This document shows positions 46,564 to 55,898 of a DNA stretch of 64,000 nucleotides, one piece after another; within the stretch, counting starts at the first letter, position 1; each line of letters begins with the position of its first letter. Made by a program: the position numbers and the translations under genes. The notes under the pieces were generated by a model. The model was not told where the DNA came from and ran no database searches. It saw nothing but the letters and a program-made list of their open reading frames with translations. Source of the DNA: Flavivirga abyssicola (GTDB lineage: Bacteria; Bacteroidota; Bacteroidia; Flavobacteriales; Flavobacteriaceae); contig NZ_CP141266.1 of assembly GCF_030540775.2 (NCBI RefSeq), positions 4,265,001 through 4,329,000 of the forward strand. Reading direction: 5' to 3'.

Positions 46564-47673
46564 ATGGCAGAATTATTAAAAAATATATACAATACAACAT
46601 TCTTTGATCGCTTTATCTCTTCTGTTTTAGAAGTTGAACCAGTATTCAACAAAACTTCTTTTTTAAATGCAATATATGATACCGAATGGGAAAATAGAGA
46701 GCTAAAACAGCGGATGCGACATATAACTCTTGCGTTTAAAGATCATTTGTCAGATGATTTTAATAAAAATGTCGAGATTATATTAAAACTTATTCCTATA
46801 TTAGAAAAAAATGGTTTTAAACCAGATAATTTAGAGTTCATCTTTTTCCCGGACTTTATAGAAATTTATGGTTTAGAGCATTACGAAACATCAATAAATG
46901 CTTTTGAAGAGATTACACAATTTGTGAGTTGCGAATTTGCAGTTAGACCTTTTATAATAAAATACCAAGACCAGATGATACAACAGATGGCACTCTGGTC
47001 TAATCACAAACATAGCTCAGTGAGACGACTAACTACAGAAGGCTGTAGACCAAGACTCCCTTGGGCTATGGCTATTCCATATCTAAAAAATAATCCTGCT
47101 CCTATTATTCCTATTCTTAAAAAATTAAAAAACGACCCATCGGAATACGTGAGAAGAAGTGTTGCTAATAATTTAAACGACATCTCAAAAGACAACCCAG
47201 AAATAGTTATATCTCTTGTTAAAAAATGGGAAGGAAAAACCAAAGAAACCGATTGGTTAATTAAACATGCCAGTAGAACACTTTTAAAACAAGGAAATGC
47301 AGAAGTGATGACATTATTTGGTTTTGGAGCTATTAACAAAATAATGGTGACTGATTTTAAAATCCTCACACCGGAAGTTAAAATTGGAGATTCTGTAGAA
47401 TTTGCTTTTAAACTTGTAAACACTAATAAGAACGCCTCTAAAATTCGATTAGAATATGGGCTATACTATCAAAAAGCGAATGGTACACTATCTAAAAAGG
47501 TTTTTAAAATAAGTGAGAAGACATATTCAGAAAACTCAACTACAAGTATTCACAGAAAACAATCATTTAAGCTTATCACAACCCGTAAATTCCATATTGG
47601 GAAACACCAGGTTTCTATAATTGTAAATGGAAAAGAAATGGATACCATATTAGATTTTGAGCTTATTCAATAA
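46564..47673 (+). CDS. AlkC-like DNA alkylation repair glycosylase with Ig-like tail
   Basis: A HEAT-like-repeat DNA glycosylase that removes alkylated bases without base flipping. The 369-residue protein shows helical HEAT-like repeats (about 30-265), with VRRLTTEGCRPRLPWAMAI near residues 155-175, a signature of the AlkC branch of the AlkC/AlkD superfamily. The last ~100 residues (TPEVKIGDSVEFAFKLVN onward) are beta-rich and match the Ig-like C-terminal domain of alpha-type AlkC. Known AlkC excises 3mC, 1mA and 3mA. Substrate here is inferred. It is coupled with the WYL regulator and the 71-residue protein. Confidence 0.85.
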   Translation: MAELLKNIYNTTFFDRFISSVLEVEPVFNKTSFLNAIYDTEWENRELKQRMRHITLAFKDHLSDDFNKNVEIILKLIPILEKNGFKPDNLEFIFFPDFIEIYGLEHYETSINAFEEITQFVSCEFAVRPFIIKYQDQMIQQMALWSNHKHSSVRRLTTEGCRPRLPWAMAIPYLKNNPAPIIPILKKLKNDPSEYVRRSVANNLNDISKDNPEIVISLVKKWEGKTKETDWLIKHASRTLLKQGNAEVMTLFGFGAINKIMVTDFKILTPEVKIGDSVEFAFKLVNTNKNASKIRLEYGLYYQKANGTLSKKVFKISEKTYSENSTTSIHRKQSFKLITTRKFHIGKHQVSIIVNGKEMDTILDFELIQ

Positions 47674-47789
47674 CTAAAGGCTAATGTATCTTTTCGGTTT
47701 AATATCTATTACATTAGGTTGTTATTGAAAAAATTATTAACTCTACTTAATCAAAATTGAATACTTATAATAATAAACCGGACACTAGT

Positions 47790-47810
47790 GTGCCTTCGCA
47801 GGAATGACAA
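47790..47810. repeat. Fragment of a dispersed intergenic repeat
   Basis: The bases 'gtgccttcgcaggaatgacaa' resemble the 'cgcaggaatgaca' end of a repeat I recall from many flavobacterial genomes. One partial copy is present here between convergent genes. CTAATGTA (47691-47698) and TACATTAG (47710-47717) nearby form an 8-bp inverted repeat that may act as a weak terminator. Confidence 0.4.
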
Positions 47811-47828
47811 TAGTTAACAGCTAAAATA

Positions 47829-50765
47829 TCATATTGAAGTCACATTAATCAACGCTTCTTTTAAAATAGTAATGGGGTGTTTGGCTTCTCGTTGTGTGCC
47901 ATCTTTTATTTGATGCCTGCAACTAGTCCCATTTGCTGCAATAATAACATCCTTGGGCGCTTTTCTAACGGCAGGAAAAAGCGTTTGTTCCCCTATTTGC
48001 ATGCTCACATCATAATGTTCTTTTTCATAACCAAAACTTCCCGCCATACCACAACAACCACTAGACATAATAGTTACTTTATAATTTTTTGGTAAGTTTA
48101 AAACAGCAAAACTAGATAATTGATTACTCATCGCCTTCTGGTGGCAATGGCCGTGAAACTTAATCGTTCTTTCCTCTAGTGTAAATTGCTCTTGGGTTAT
48201 ATGCCCCAACGCTATTTCTTGCTGAATAAATTCTTCTATTAGAAAAGTGGATTTTGCTATGCTTTCTGCAGAGGCCTTATCGTCAGCTAATTTTAAATAT
48301 TCATCTTTAAAAGTTAAAATAGCTGATGGCTCAATTCCTAATAATGGTGTATCTTCTGAAACCTTACCTTTAAAAACATCAACATTTTTGTTAGCAAAAT
48401 CTTTGGCTTGTTCTAGTAATCCTTTTGATAAAAAAGCGCGTCCGGACTCTACATTATCAATAATTTCTACAAAGTAATTTAAACGCTTTAAAAGTTCTAA
48501 TGCGTCTACCCCAATCTTAGTATCTAAATAATTGGTAAACTCATCATTAAACAAATACACTTTTTTAATATAATTACCTCTACGTCTTTTTATTTTAAAC
48601 GTATTGTAATAAGCCTTCAAACTACGTTTAGAAATTAGCGGTAGTTCTCTGCTTTTAGCAATTCCAAAAGATTGCTTTAAAATAGCGGATGTTGCCCCAT
48701 TAGAGAATATAAAATTAGTAAGCCTAGGCAATTTACTTCCTAAACTGTTTAACTTATTATTATAAGCAAATAGTTTTGTCCGCAATGACACCCCATTTTC
48801 TTTTTGGTATTGATATTGAAATTCGGCTTTTAAACTTGCAACATCAACACTACTAGGACATTCGCTAGCACAGGCTTTACAACTTAAACATAAATCGAAA
48901 ACCGCCTTTAGTTCTTTATGATTAAACCGATTTGCTTTATCTGAATTCGTTAAAAACTCACGTAATGCATTGGCTCTTGCTCGTGTTGTGTCTTTTTCAT
49001 CTCTAGTGGCGCGATAACTAGGACACATGGTCCCTCCAAATTCAGGAAGCTTTCTACAGTCTCCAGAGCCATTACACTTTTCAGTTTCTCTTAATATACC
49101 CTGAGATTTTGAAAAATCAAGTAGCGTTTCTATTTCTGGTTCTTCTCTGTTGGAAATATAACGCAACGAGGCATCCATGGGGAGTGCATCTATAATCTTA
49201 CCTGGATTAAAAATGGTATCAGGATCGAATGCTGCTTTTATTCGTTTTAATATCTCATAGTTATCAGCTCCAATCATCATGGATATAAACTCAGAACGCA
49301 CTATACCATCGCCATGCTCTCCACTCATTGAGCCTTTGTAAGATTTCACCAAATGAGCGACATCTGTTGTTATTTTTCTAAACAACGCTACGTCAGTTTG
49401 CTTTTTTAAATCTAAAATTGGACGCAAATGAATTTCCCCGGCTCCTGCATGGGCATAGTATATGGCTTCTTGATTATAGCCTGCCATGAGTTTTGCAAAA
49501 TCCATAATATAGTTAGATAAATCTGGCAGTGCCACTGCCGTATCTTCAATGCAAGCAACACCTTTTTTATCGCCAACAATGTTCCCTAAAAGCCCTAACC
49601 CTGCACTTCGTAAATTATTTGCTTTGTTAATGTTATCTCCTTTAAGCGTTGGGAATGTATAACTTAAACCAGAAGATTCTATATCTTCCAATAAGTTTTT
49701 TACTAGAACTTCTGCATCGTTTTTATTATCTGCCCTAACTTCACACATTAAAATAGCTTTGGGATCTCCCTCAATAAAACGTCTATTTTCTTGTTGTGTT
49801 TTATTGTGTTTTGTACAATCTAAAATGGTTTTATCCATCATTTCACAAGTGTACAAATTATGCTTCATAACAGGCTCAACGGCTTTTAAGCAGCTTTCTA
49901 TGCTATTAAAATGCGCCGCTACCATAATCCCTTCTTGTGGTGGTAGTTTATCTAATTTTAAAGTGATTTGTGTAGTAAAAGCCAATGTTCCTTCACTTCC
50001 CGAAAGTAATTTACACATATTGAATTTTTCTGAAGTATCTGTAAATACTTCGGATTTTATTAATTCATCTATAGCATACCCTGTATTTCTTCGGTGAATG
50101 TCTGGATTTGGAAAATGGTCAACAATCGTCTTTTGAGCCGTTTCAGAAATGAGTTCTGAATGTATCGTTTTATAAATATGGCCTTCTAATGACTGTTCTT
50201 TTGTCTTATTAATGAATTCGTCTGAAGATATTTCTCCAAAAACAACATCGCTCCCATCACTTAAAACTGTTTGTAATTCCAGAACTTTGTCACGTGTCAC
50301 CCCATATTGTATTGATGTGGTTCCTGATGAGTTATTTCCGACCATACCTCCTATCATACATCTATTAGAAGTAGATGTGTTTGGTCCAAAAAATAAACCA
50401 AAAGGTTTTAAATAGTTATTTAATTTATCGCGTACTACACCGGGTTGAACAGTAACAGTTTGCGCCTTTTCATCAAGATCTATAATCTTTGTGAAATATT
50501 TAGATACATCTACCACAATCCCCTCACCTACGCATTGCCCTGCAAGCGATGTTCCCGCCGTTCTTGGGATTAAAGACGTCTTGTGAGTTTTAGCAAAGGT
50601 TATTAAAAGCCTTATATCTTCTTTGTCTTTGGGGTATGCAACTGCCAATGGTAATATTCTATACACGGAAGCATCTGTTGCATATATTGATTTTATTAAA
50701 TCGTCATAATATAGCTCACCAGAAAGCTTATCTTTTAATCCTTGAAAATGTGGACTCAACACCAT
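47829..50765 (-). CDS. FAD-linked oxidase fused to Fe-S and CCG domains (D-2-hydroxyacid dehydrogenase type)
   Basis: A 978-residue fusion like YdiJ or DLD-GlpC, oxidising D-lactate or another D-2-hydroxyacid and passing electrons to the quinone pool. The FAD domain (about 45-190) includes RTAGTSLAGQCVGEGIV and MIGGMVGNNSSGTTSIQYG. The oxidase C-terminal domain (about 220-545) ends in YAHAGAGEIHLRP and SGEHGDGIVRSEF. The Fe-S part has a Cys-rich segment CNGSGDCRKLP near 562 and a 4Fe-4S motif CLSCKACASECPSSVD near 622-640. A C-terminal CCG-type site SSGCCGMAGSFGYE is near 905. No membrane helix, so it is peripheral. Confidence 0.88.
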   Translation of the reverse strand: MVLSPHFQGLKDKLSGELYYDDLIKSIYATDASVYRILPLAVAYPKDKEDIRLLITFAKTHKTSLIPRTAGTSLAGQCVGEGIVVDVSKYFTKIIDLDEKAQTVTVQPGVVRDKLNNYLKPFGLFFGPNTSTSNRCMIGGMVGNNSSGTTSIQYGVTRDKVLELQTVLSDGSDVVFGEISSDEFINKTKEQSLEGHIYKTIHSELISETAQKTIVDHFPNPDIHRRNTGYAIDELIKSEVFTDTSEKFNMCKLLSGSEGTLAFTTQITLKLDKLPPQEGIMVAAHFNSIESCLKAVEPVMKHNLYTCEMMDKTILDCTKHNKTQQENRRFIEGDPKAILMCEVRADNKNDAEVLVKNLLEDIESSGLSYTFPTLKGDNINKANNLRSAGLGLLGNIVGDKKGVACIEDTAVALPDLSNYIMDFAKLMAGYNQEAIYYAHAGAGEIHLRPILDLKKQTDVALFRKITTDVAHLVKSYKGSMSGEHGDGIVRSEFISMMIGADNYEILKRIKAAFDPDTIFNPGKIIDALPMDASLRYISNREEPEIETLLDFSKSQGILRETEKCNGSGDCRKLPEFGGTMCPSYRATRDEKDTTRARANALREFLTNSDKANRFNHKELKAVFDLCLSCKACASECPSSVDVASLKAEFQYQYQKENGVSLRTKLFAYNNKLNSLGSKLPRLTNFIFSNGATSAILKQSFGIAKSRELPLISKRSLKAYYNTFKIKRRRGNYIKKVYLFNDEFTNYLDTKIGVDALELLKRLNYFVEIIDNVESGRAFLSKGLLEQAKDFANKNVDVFKGKVSEDTPLLGIEPSAILTFKDEYLKLADDKASAESIAKSTFLIEEFIQQEIALGHITQEQFTLEERTIKFHGHCHQKAMSNQLSSFAVLNLPKNYKVTIMSSGCCGMAGSFGYEKEHYDVSMQIGEQTLFPAVRKAPKDVIIAANGTSCRHQIKDGTQREAKHPITILKEALINVTSI

Positions 50766-50924
50766 GTTTAATAAATATGTTTATAAATCTAAAAAGATGT
50801 TAAATATAAATACAATTTTGGCGTTATTTTTGTTTAACCGATCAAATCTTAATAGAATAATCTTTTTAATTAAAAATACCGTATATCAATCATATATCAT
50901 TAATCAAATTAAACTTTTAAACTT

Positions 50925-51416
50925 ATGAAGAAATTACTTTTATTGTCAGTTGCCATTTTTGGATTCACTTTTATTTCAAACGCTCAAAGCATTTCAGATA
51001 ATGCTATAGGGTTACGATTAGGGGATAGCGATGGTTTAGGTGCTGAAGTATCTTATCAACGTGCTCTAGGAGAAAGTAATAGGTTAGAAATAGACTTTGG
51101 CTGGAGAGATGGAAAAAACTATGATGGTTTTAAACTTGCTGGATTGTATCAATGGATATTTCCTCTAGATGGCTCTTTTAATTGGTATGCTGGTGCCGGT
51201 GGTGGTTTTGGTTCTTATAGTATTGATCTCCCTGGTGGAAGAGATGTATCTGATACATTTATTTTTGCTGCTGGTGATATTGGTATTGAATATAATTTTG
51301 AAATTCCATTATTGATTTCATTAGACGCCAGACCAGAAATTGGTTTTGGTGATGATGCTTATGATAATGATGACTTAGATTTTGATATCGCTTTCAGTAT
51401 TCGCTATCAGTTCTAA
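50925..51416 (+). CDS. Small outer-membrane beta-barrel-like protein
   Basis: A 163-residue exported protein with signal peptide MKKLLLLSVAIFGFTFISNAQ. The mature chain alternates aromatic and polar residues in about eight strands (GLGAEVSYQRALGESNRLEIDFGW, GAGGGFGSYSIDLPGG) and ends in IAFSIRYQF, with a terminal Phe as in barrel proteins. It resembles OmpX-like or DUF3575-like small barrels; ligand unknown. A -7-like TATTTTTG lies at 50825-50832 with a long leader of about 90 bases. A very strong terminator follows. Confidence 0.78.
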   Translation: MKKLLLLSVAIFGFTFISNAQSISDNAIGLRLGDSDGLGAEVSYQRALGESNRLEIDFGWRDGKNYDGFKLAGLYQWIFPLDGSFNWYAGAGGGFGSYSIDLPGGRDVSDTFIFAAGDIGIEYNFEIPLLISLDARPEIGFGDDAYDNDDLDFDIAFSIRYQF

Positions 51417-51418
51417 AC

Positions 51419-51481
51419 TATAAAAAACATATATAAAAAAAGTGCCATAAATAGGCACTTTTTTTATATATGTTTTTTATA
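51419..51481. terminator. Perfect 28-bp inverted repeat, bidirectional terminator
   Basis: TATAAAAAACATATATAAAA plus AAAGTGCC (51419-51446) and its exact complement at 51454-51481 enclose a 7-base loop. Poly-A on one side and poly-T on the other serve both directions. It lies between the convergent barrel gene and bshA, whose stop codon (51477-51479) is inside the right arm. Confidence 0.9.
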
Positions 51482-52613
51482 ACACAAGGCACTTAGTTAA
51501 AGTATCTTCATAAATAGCTTCATACTGAGGTACTATGGTGTGTAAATCGAATTTTAAAGCTTCTTTTCTTGCTTTATCCTTAAAAGATTGCAACCTTTTT
51601 TCATCACTTAAGATATGAAGAGCATTCCTTGTCATATCTTCTACATCTCCTACATTGCTTAAAAACCCAGACAAACCATGCGCATTTACTTCAGGAATCC
51701 CGCCTGTATTACTAGATATAACGGGTACGTGAGATGCCATAGCTTCTAACGCAGCCAATCCGAAGCTCTCCGTTTGAGAAGGCAGTAAAAACAAATCACT
51801 AAAGCATAGTATTTTATCTATTTCGTTACTTTTTCCAAAGAAAATAACTTGGTCCAAAATACCTAGTTCTTGGCAACGGCGCTCTATTTTTTCACGCTCT
51901 GGTCCTTCTCCAACCAGCATTAATTTAGCTGGTATTTCTTTTTGAATGTTATAAAAAACAGAAATAACATCCTGAGCACGTTTTACAGGACGTAAATTAC
52001 TAATGTGCGTGATTATTCTTTCGTGATCGTCTGCCATCATACCACGTTGGCAGTCAGTAAAATCATGTTTATATTTATCTAAATCAATAAAGTTTGGAAC
52101 AACATGAATATCATTTTTAATATTAAATAGCCTCAGTGTATCGTCTTTTAAACTTTTTGATACTGCTGTTACTGCATCTGATTTATTAATACTAAATGTG
52201 ACTGCCGATTTATAAAATGGATGACTTCCTACAAGTGTAATGTCGGTTCCGTGTAATGTTGTTACTATAGGCACATAAATACCTTCTTCTTGTAACATTT
52301 TCTTAGCCATATAGGCAGCATAAGCATGCGGAATAGCATAATGAACATGTAAAATTTCTATTTTATGAAGCTTTACCATGTCTACTAATTTACTGGACAA
52401 AGCGAGCTCATAGGGCTGATAATGAAACAACGGATATTCCGGAACGTTTACCTCATGGTAATGCACATTGTTACTTAACAATTCCAACCGTACTGGTTGT
52501 TTGTAAGTAATGAAGTGAACTTGGTGTCCTCTTTTAGATAATTCCAAACCCAGTTCTGTGGCGACAACCCCACTTCCTCCAAATGTTGGATAGCAAACAA
52601 TTCCTATTTTCAT
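51477..52613 (-). CDS. bshA: N-acetyl-alpha-D-glucosaminyl L-malate synthase BshA
   Basis: The GT4 enzyme that joins GlcNAc from UDP-GlcNAc to L-malate, the first step of bacillithiol synthesis. The 378-residue protein starts MKIGIVCYPTFGGSGVVATELG, the BshA signature, followed by HVHYAIPHAYAAYMAKKM and TLHGTDITLVGSHP. The C-terminal UDP-binding half contains GEGPEREKIERR and SQTESFGLAALEAMA. The Bacteroidota version lacks nearby bshB and bshC here; they would be elsewhere. It lies downstream of the GH3-beta-lactamase gene on the same strand (93-base gap with a hairpin). Confidence 0.94.
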   Translation of the reverse strand: MKIGIVCYPTFGGSGVVATELGLELSKRGHQVHFITYKQPVRLELLSNNVHYHEVNVPEYPLFHYQPYELALSSKLVDMVKLHKIEILHVHYAIPHAYAAYMAKKMLQEEGIYVPIVTTLHGTDITLVGSHPFYKSAVTFSINKSDAVTAVSKSLKDDTLRLFNIKNDIHVVPNFIDLDKYKHDFTDCQRGMMADDHERIITHISNLRPVKRAQDVISVFYNIQKEIPAKLMLVGEGPEREKIERRCQELGILDQVIFFGKSNEIDKILCFSDLFLLPSQTESFGLAALEAMASHVPVISSNTGGIPEVNAHGLSGFLSNVGDVEDMTRNALHILSDEKRLQSFKDKARKEALKFDLHTIVPQYEAIYEDTLTKCLVL

Positions 52614-52631
52614 TGAAATTTTATTTTTTTT

Positions 52632-52651
52632 ATTCCCACGAAAGTGGGAAT
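52632..52651. repeat. ATTCCCAC-GAAA-GTGGGAAT hairpin repeat
   Basis: Perfect 8-bp arms with a GAAA tetraloop between bshA and the GH3 gene. GGGAATC/CGAAAGTGGG hairpins of this kind are dispersed in flavobacterial genomes, by recollection. It might attenuate readthrough between the two genes. Confidence 0.6.
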
Positions 52652-52706
52652 CTAATTTTTGTTAATCTAAATTTTGTTCTTATAAGGTTTTAAGAACCTT
52701 GCGTAA

Positions 52707-55625
52707 TTATTCAATTATCGCTTCGTAAATCAAGCGTTGTATTTCGGTTCTAATATTTTCTCTTAGCAACAAATTTTTCCCTGCTTTAGGATATGTTCTA
52801 TTTGCTAAGAAGATATATACGATTTCTTCTTCTGGATCTGCCCAAGCATAGGTTCCTGTAAAACCTGAATGTCCAAAGCTTGTCATAGATATACAACCAC
52901 ATGTTGGTCCTTCCTCTCCTAATTGTGGCTTATCAAAACCAACACCTCTTCTATTTCCTTTGCTACAATAATAACATGTATTGAACTTATCTATAGTTTC
53001 TGCTTTTAAATAACGCTTACCTCCATAAAACCCTTTTTGCAAATACATTTGCAAAATTTTTGCTACATCATTGGCATTACTAAAAATACCTGCATGCCCT
53101 CCAACACCATTTTGCATAGCTGCTCCCATATCATGAACAAAACCATGCACCTTTTGGTGTCTATAATAATCGTCTACTTCTGTAGGTACAATTTTCTTAC
53201 TACTTATTTTATAGTATGGGTTATACAATGTATTATTAGCTCCTAATGACTGATAAAAATGGTCTTGCACTAATTTATCTAGTGTTTTGTCGTAATGCCC
53301 CTCTATAAATTTCTTTAAAATATAATATGGAAAGTCACTATACCTATATCTTAGTGTTGTTAATAATTCTGAGTCCTTAATAATACCATTTATAGAATCC
53401 TTATAATCAGATCTTAAGTATAAATTTTTAGTGACTTCTATATTGAATTTATTGGTTCTTTTTCCTCTATAATATTTTTTGCTTGGTCGTTTTGTAACGG
53501 TATCTAAAGTATGATAATAAAATGGTTCCCATGGCCTTAATCTGGCATAATGAGATAACATGCTTTTTATTGTTATATCCTCTTTATTTGAGCCTTTATA
53601 CTCTGGCAATATTTTTGAAAGTTTGCTATTTAATGATACAATACCATCCTCTTCTAATTCCATTAACAATGGCAACGTAGCTAATATTTTCGTTAAGGAT
53701 GCGACATCGTAAATATCATCAAATTGCACCTTATTTTTTGCATTGTAAGTATGTTTTCCAAAATTCTTATTATATATCACTTGTCCTTTTCTTGCTACCA
53801 ATAATTGAATTCCTGGTGTCATTTTATGATTGACTGCATGTTGTGCAATGGAATCTAATCGTTTTAACTTCTGGGAACTCATACCGACACGTTCTGGAAT
53901 TGTATATCCTAACCTTTTAATGGCATTAATATTGAAGCCGTCGCCTTCATTAAAAAATGTTCCAATTGATACTGGTAAATGCCCTTTGGCTGGAATAGCT
54001 CCAAAAATGAGTTGTGCCGATTTTTGCTGTGCTATCTCGCTATTTTGATAACTGACGACTATGCTCTCTATATTCTCAATACTCTCTAAATCTGAAAGGG
54101 CATAAGGTTTAACAAAAGCATCTAAAATAACAGTATGGGTCTGAGCTATTTCTTGTAGCCAATCTAATTCCTTTTTGGTAAATTGATATGCCTTCCATGG
54201 ACTATCATTAGAGCGATGCAAACCAATAATTACGGTGTTATATACGCGAAGTTTTTTACTTAAATCATTTAATTTTTCTGCCTCAACATGATGTACTTTT
54301 GTATATTTTTTTAATTCGTTAAAAAATGTAGAACCACTATCATCACCTAAATTCACATAGGCAATCGTTTTAGTTTCCAATTCCCTTAAAGGCACAAAAT
54401 GCTTATCATTTTTCACAACGGTAATCGCATTTTCAATCAATTCTTCATATAAAATATCATCTTCTAACCTATTCAAATCTTTTGTTAAATGATATAGACC
54501 TATAGGTTCATAATCGTACAATCCTACTTTATATTTTGCTTGTAATATCTTTTTAACCGAATGCGCCAAACGTTCTTCTGTTATATCTCCTTTATTGCAG
54601 GCTTCTATAATTTTAGAGGCTCCTATACCAACATCTTCAGACATTAACATGACATCGTTCCCGGCATTAAAGGCAGCTAAATCTATATCTCCCGTTTCAC
54701 TAAAGTCTGAAGCGCCTTTCATGGTAAGCGCATCGGTAAATATAAGTCCTTGAAAACCTAAAGAATCTTTTAAAATATCTGTAACAATATGCTTTGATAA
54801 TGATGAAGGATACCCTGGCCGGGATTCTAAACTAGGCACATTTAAGTGTGCTACCATAACACTAGATAATCCTTCTTTAATAAGCTTTTTATACGGGTAT
54901 AACTCTATGGAATCAATACGTTTTTCATTAAAATTTATAGTTGGTAATGTTTCGTGTGAGTCTTGGTCTGTATCTCCATGGCCTGGAAAATGCTTTGCGT
55001 TAGCCAAAACACCAGCCGCTTGCATACCCTTCATAAAAGCAGATGCTTTTTCGGTTACATTATCTCTATCTTCGCCAAAAGATCGATTGCCTATTATTGG
55101 ATTTTTAGGATTTGTATTAATATCTACAACTGGAGCGAAATTAAAATGAACCCCTAAACGCTTACAGTGTTCTCCTATCTTTCTTCCTGTTTGCTCTATA
55201 AGATCGTTATCTTTTATAGCTCCAAGCGTCATATTCCATGGAAATGAGTAAGTGGAATCTAAACGCATACTTAGCCCCCATTCCGCATCCATTCCAACTA
55301 ATAATGGTGTTTTGGAAAACGATTGTAATTCATTATTCAATTTTGCTTGTCTAACTGGACCTCCATTTGAATAAATTAAACCGCCTATATGATAATCTTT
55401 AATTAGTTTAACAATTTTGTTTTTTGAAGCAGCGTCTTGATCGGACATGACTTGCACCATAAATAATTGTCCTACTTTCTCAGCTAAAGTCATGGATTCA
55501 TAAATACTATCTACCCATTTTTTTTGAGCTTCTAAATCTTCGGCTAATAAAGGGTTTTTAGTTGTTTGACTAAACGTAGGTAAAATTGTAAAAAGAAAGG
55601 TTATTATATAAAAAACACGGCGCAT
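52707..55625 (-). CDS. GH3 glycosidase fused to a serine beta-lactamase-like domain
   Basis: A 972-residue exported enzyme. The N-terminal half (about 35-370) is glycoside hydrolase family 3, as in NagZ, with AKHFPGHGDTDQDSHETLP near 207 and the nucleophile region FTDALTMKGASD near 295. A GH3 C-terminal-type domain (about 390-570) follows. The C-terminal part (about 585-960) is a class C beta-lactamase-like serine hydrolase with SLTK (near 641) as the SxxK motif and YSDF in the YxN position. Likely role: beta-N-acetylhexosaminidase plus serine hydrolase in murein recycling or similar glycan processing. Signal peptide MRRVFYIITFLFTILPTFSQ. Confidence 0.88.
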   Translation of the reverse strand: MRRVFYIITFLFTILPTFSQTTKNPLLAEDLEAQKKWVDSIYESMTLAEKVGQLFMVQVMSDQDAASKNKIVKLIKDYHIGGLIYSNGGPVRQAKLNNELQSFSKTPLLVGMDAEWGLSMRLDSTYSFPWNMTLGAIKDNDLIEQTGRKIGEHCKRLGVHFNFAPVVDINTNPKNPIIGNRSFGEDRDNVTEKASAFMKGMQAAGVLANAKHFPGHGDTDQDSHETLPTINFNEKRIDSIELYPYKKLIKEGLSSVMVAHLNVPSLESRPGYPSSLSKHIVTDILKDSLGFQGLIFTDALTMKGASDFSETGDIDLAAFNAGNDVMLMSEDVGIGASKIIEACNKGDITEERLAHSVKKILQAKYKVGLYDYEPIGLYHLTKDLNRLEDDILYEELIENAITVVKNDKHFVPLRELETKTIAYVNLGDDSGSTFFNELKKYTKVHHVEAEKLNDLSKKLRVYNTVIIGLHRSNDSPWKAYQFTKKELDWLQEIAQTHTVILDAFVKPYALSDLESIENIESIVVSYQNSEIAQQKSAQLIFGAIPAKGHLPVSIGTFFNEGDGFNINAIKRLGYTIPERVGMSSQKLKRLDSIAQHAVNHKMTPGIQLLVARKGQVIYNKNFGKHTYNAKNKVQFDDIYDVASLTKILATLPLLMELEEDGIVSLNSKLSKILPEYKGSNKEDITIKSMLSHYARLRPWEPFYYHTLDTVTKRPSKKYYRGKRTNKFNIEVTKNLYLRSDYKDSINGIIKDSELLTTLRYRYSDFPYYILKKFIEGHYDKTLDKLVQDHFYQSLGANNTLYNPYYKISSKKIVPTEVDDYYRHQKVHGFVHDMGAAMQNGVGGHAGIFSNANDVAKILQMYLQKGFYGGKRYLKAETIDKFNTCYYCSKGNRRGVGFDKPQLGEEGPTCGCISMTSFGHSGFTGTYAWADPEEEIVYIFLANRTYPKAGKNLLLRENIRTEIQRLIYEAIIE

Positions 55626-55898
55626 AAAAGAATGAATTAGAGGCTTTATAGTAATTAATTTGTCACTTACAATAATGCCAAATTAACACTTTTAAAGAGA
55701 AGATAAAAAGACTTTTAGAGAGTTTTTTAAAGAAATAGTAATCTACTATTTTAAAACGTAGCAAAATTAGTCTTTGTAAACAATAACTTACACGCCTTAT
55801 TTGAACTCAAAACTAGGTTTTAAATATAACTGTTATGAAGACTATATTTTATAAACTAAAGTGTTTATTCTTTATTCTGAGATCAAGTATTTTGCAAT

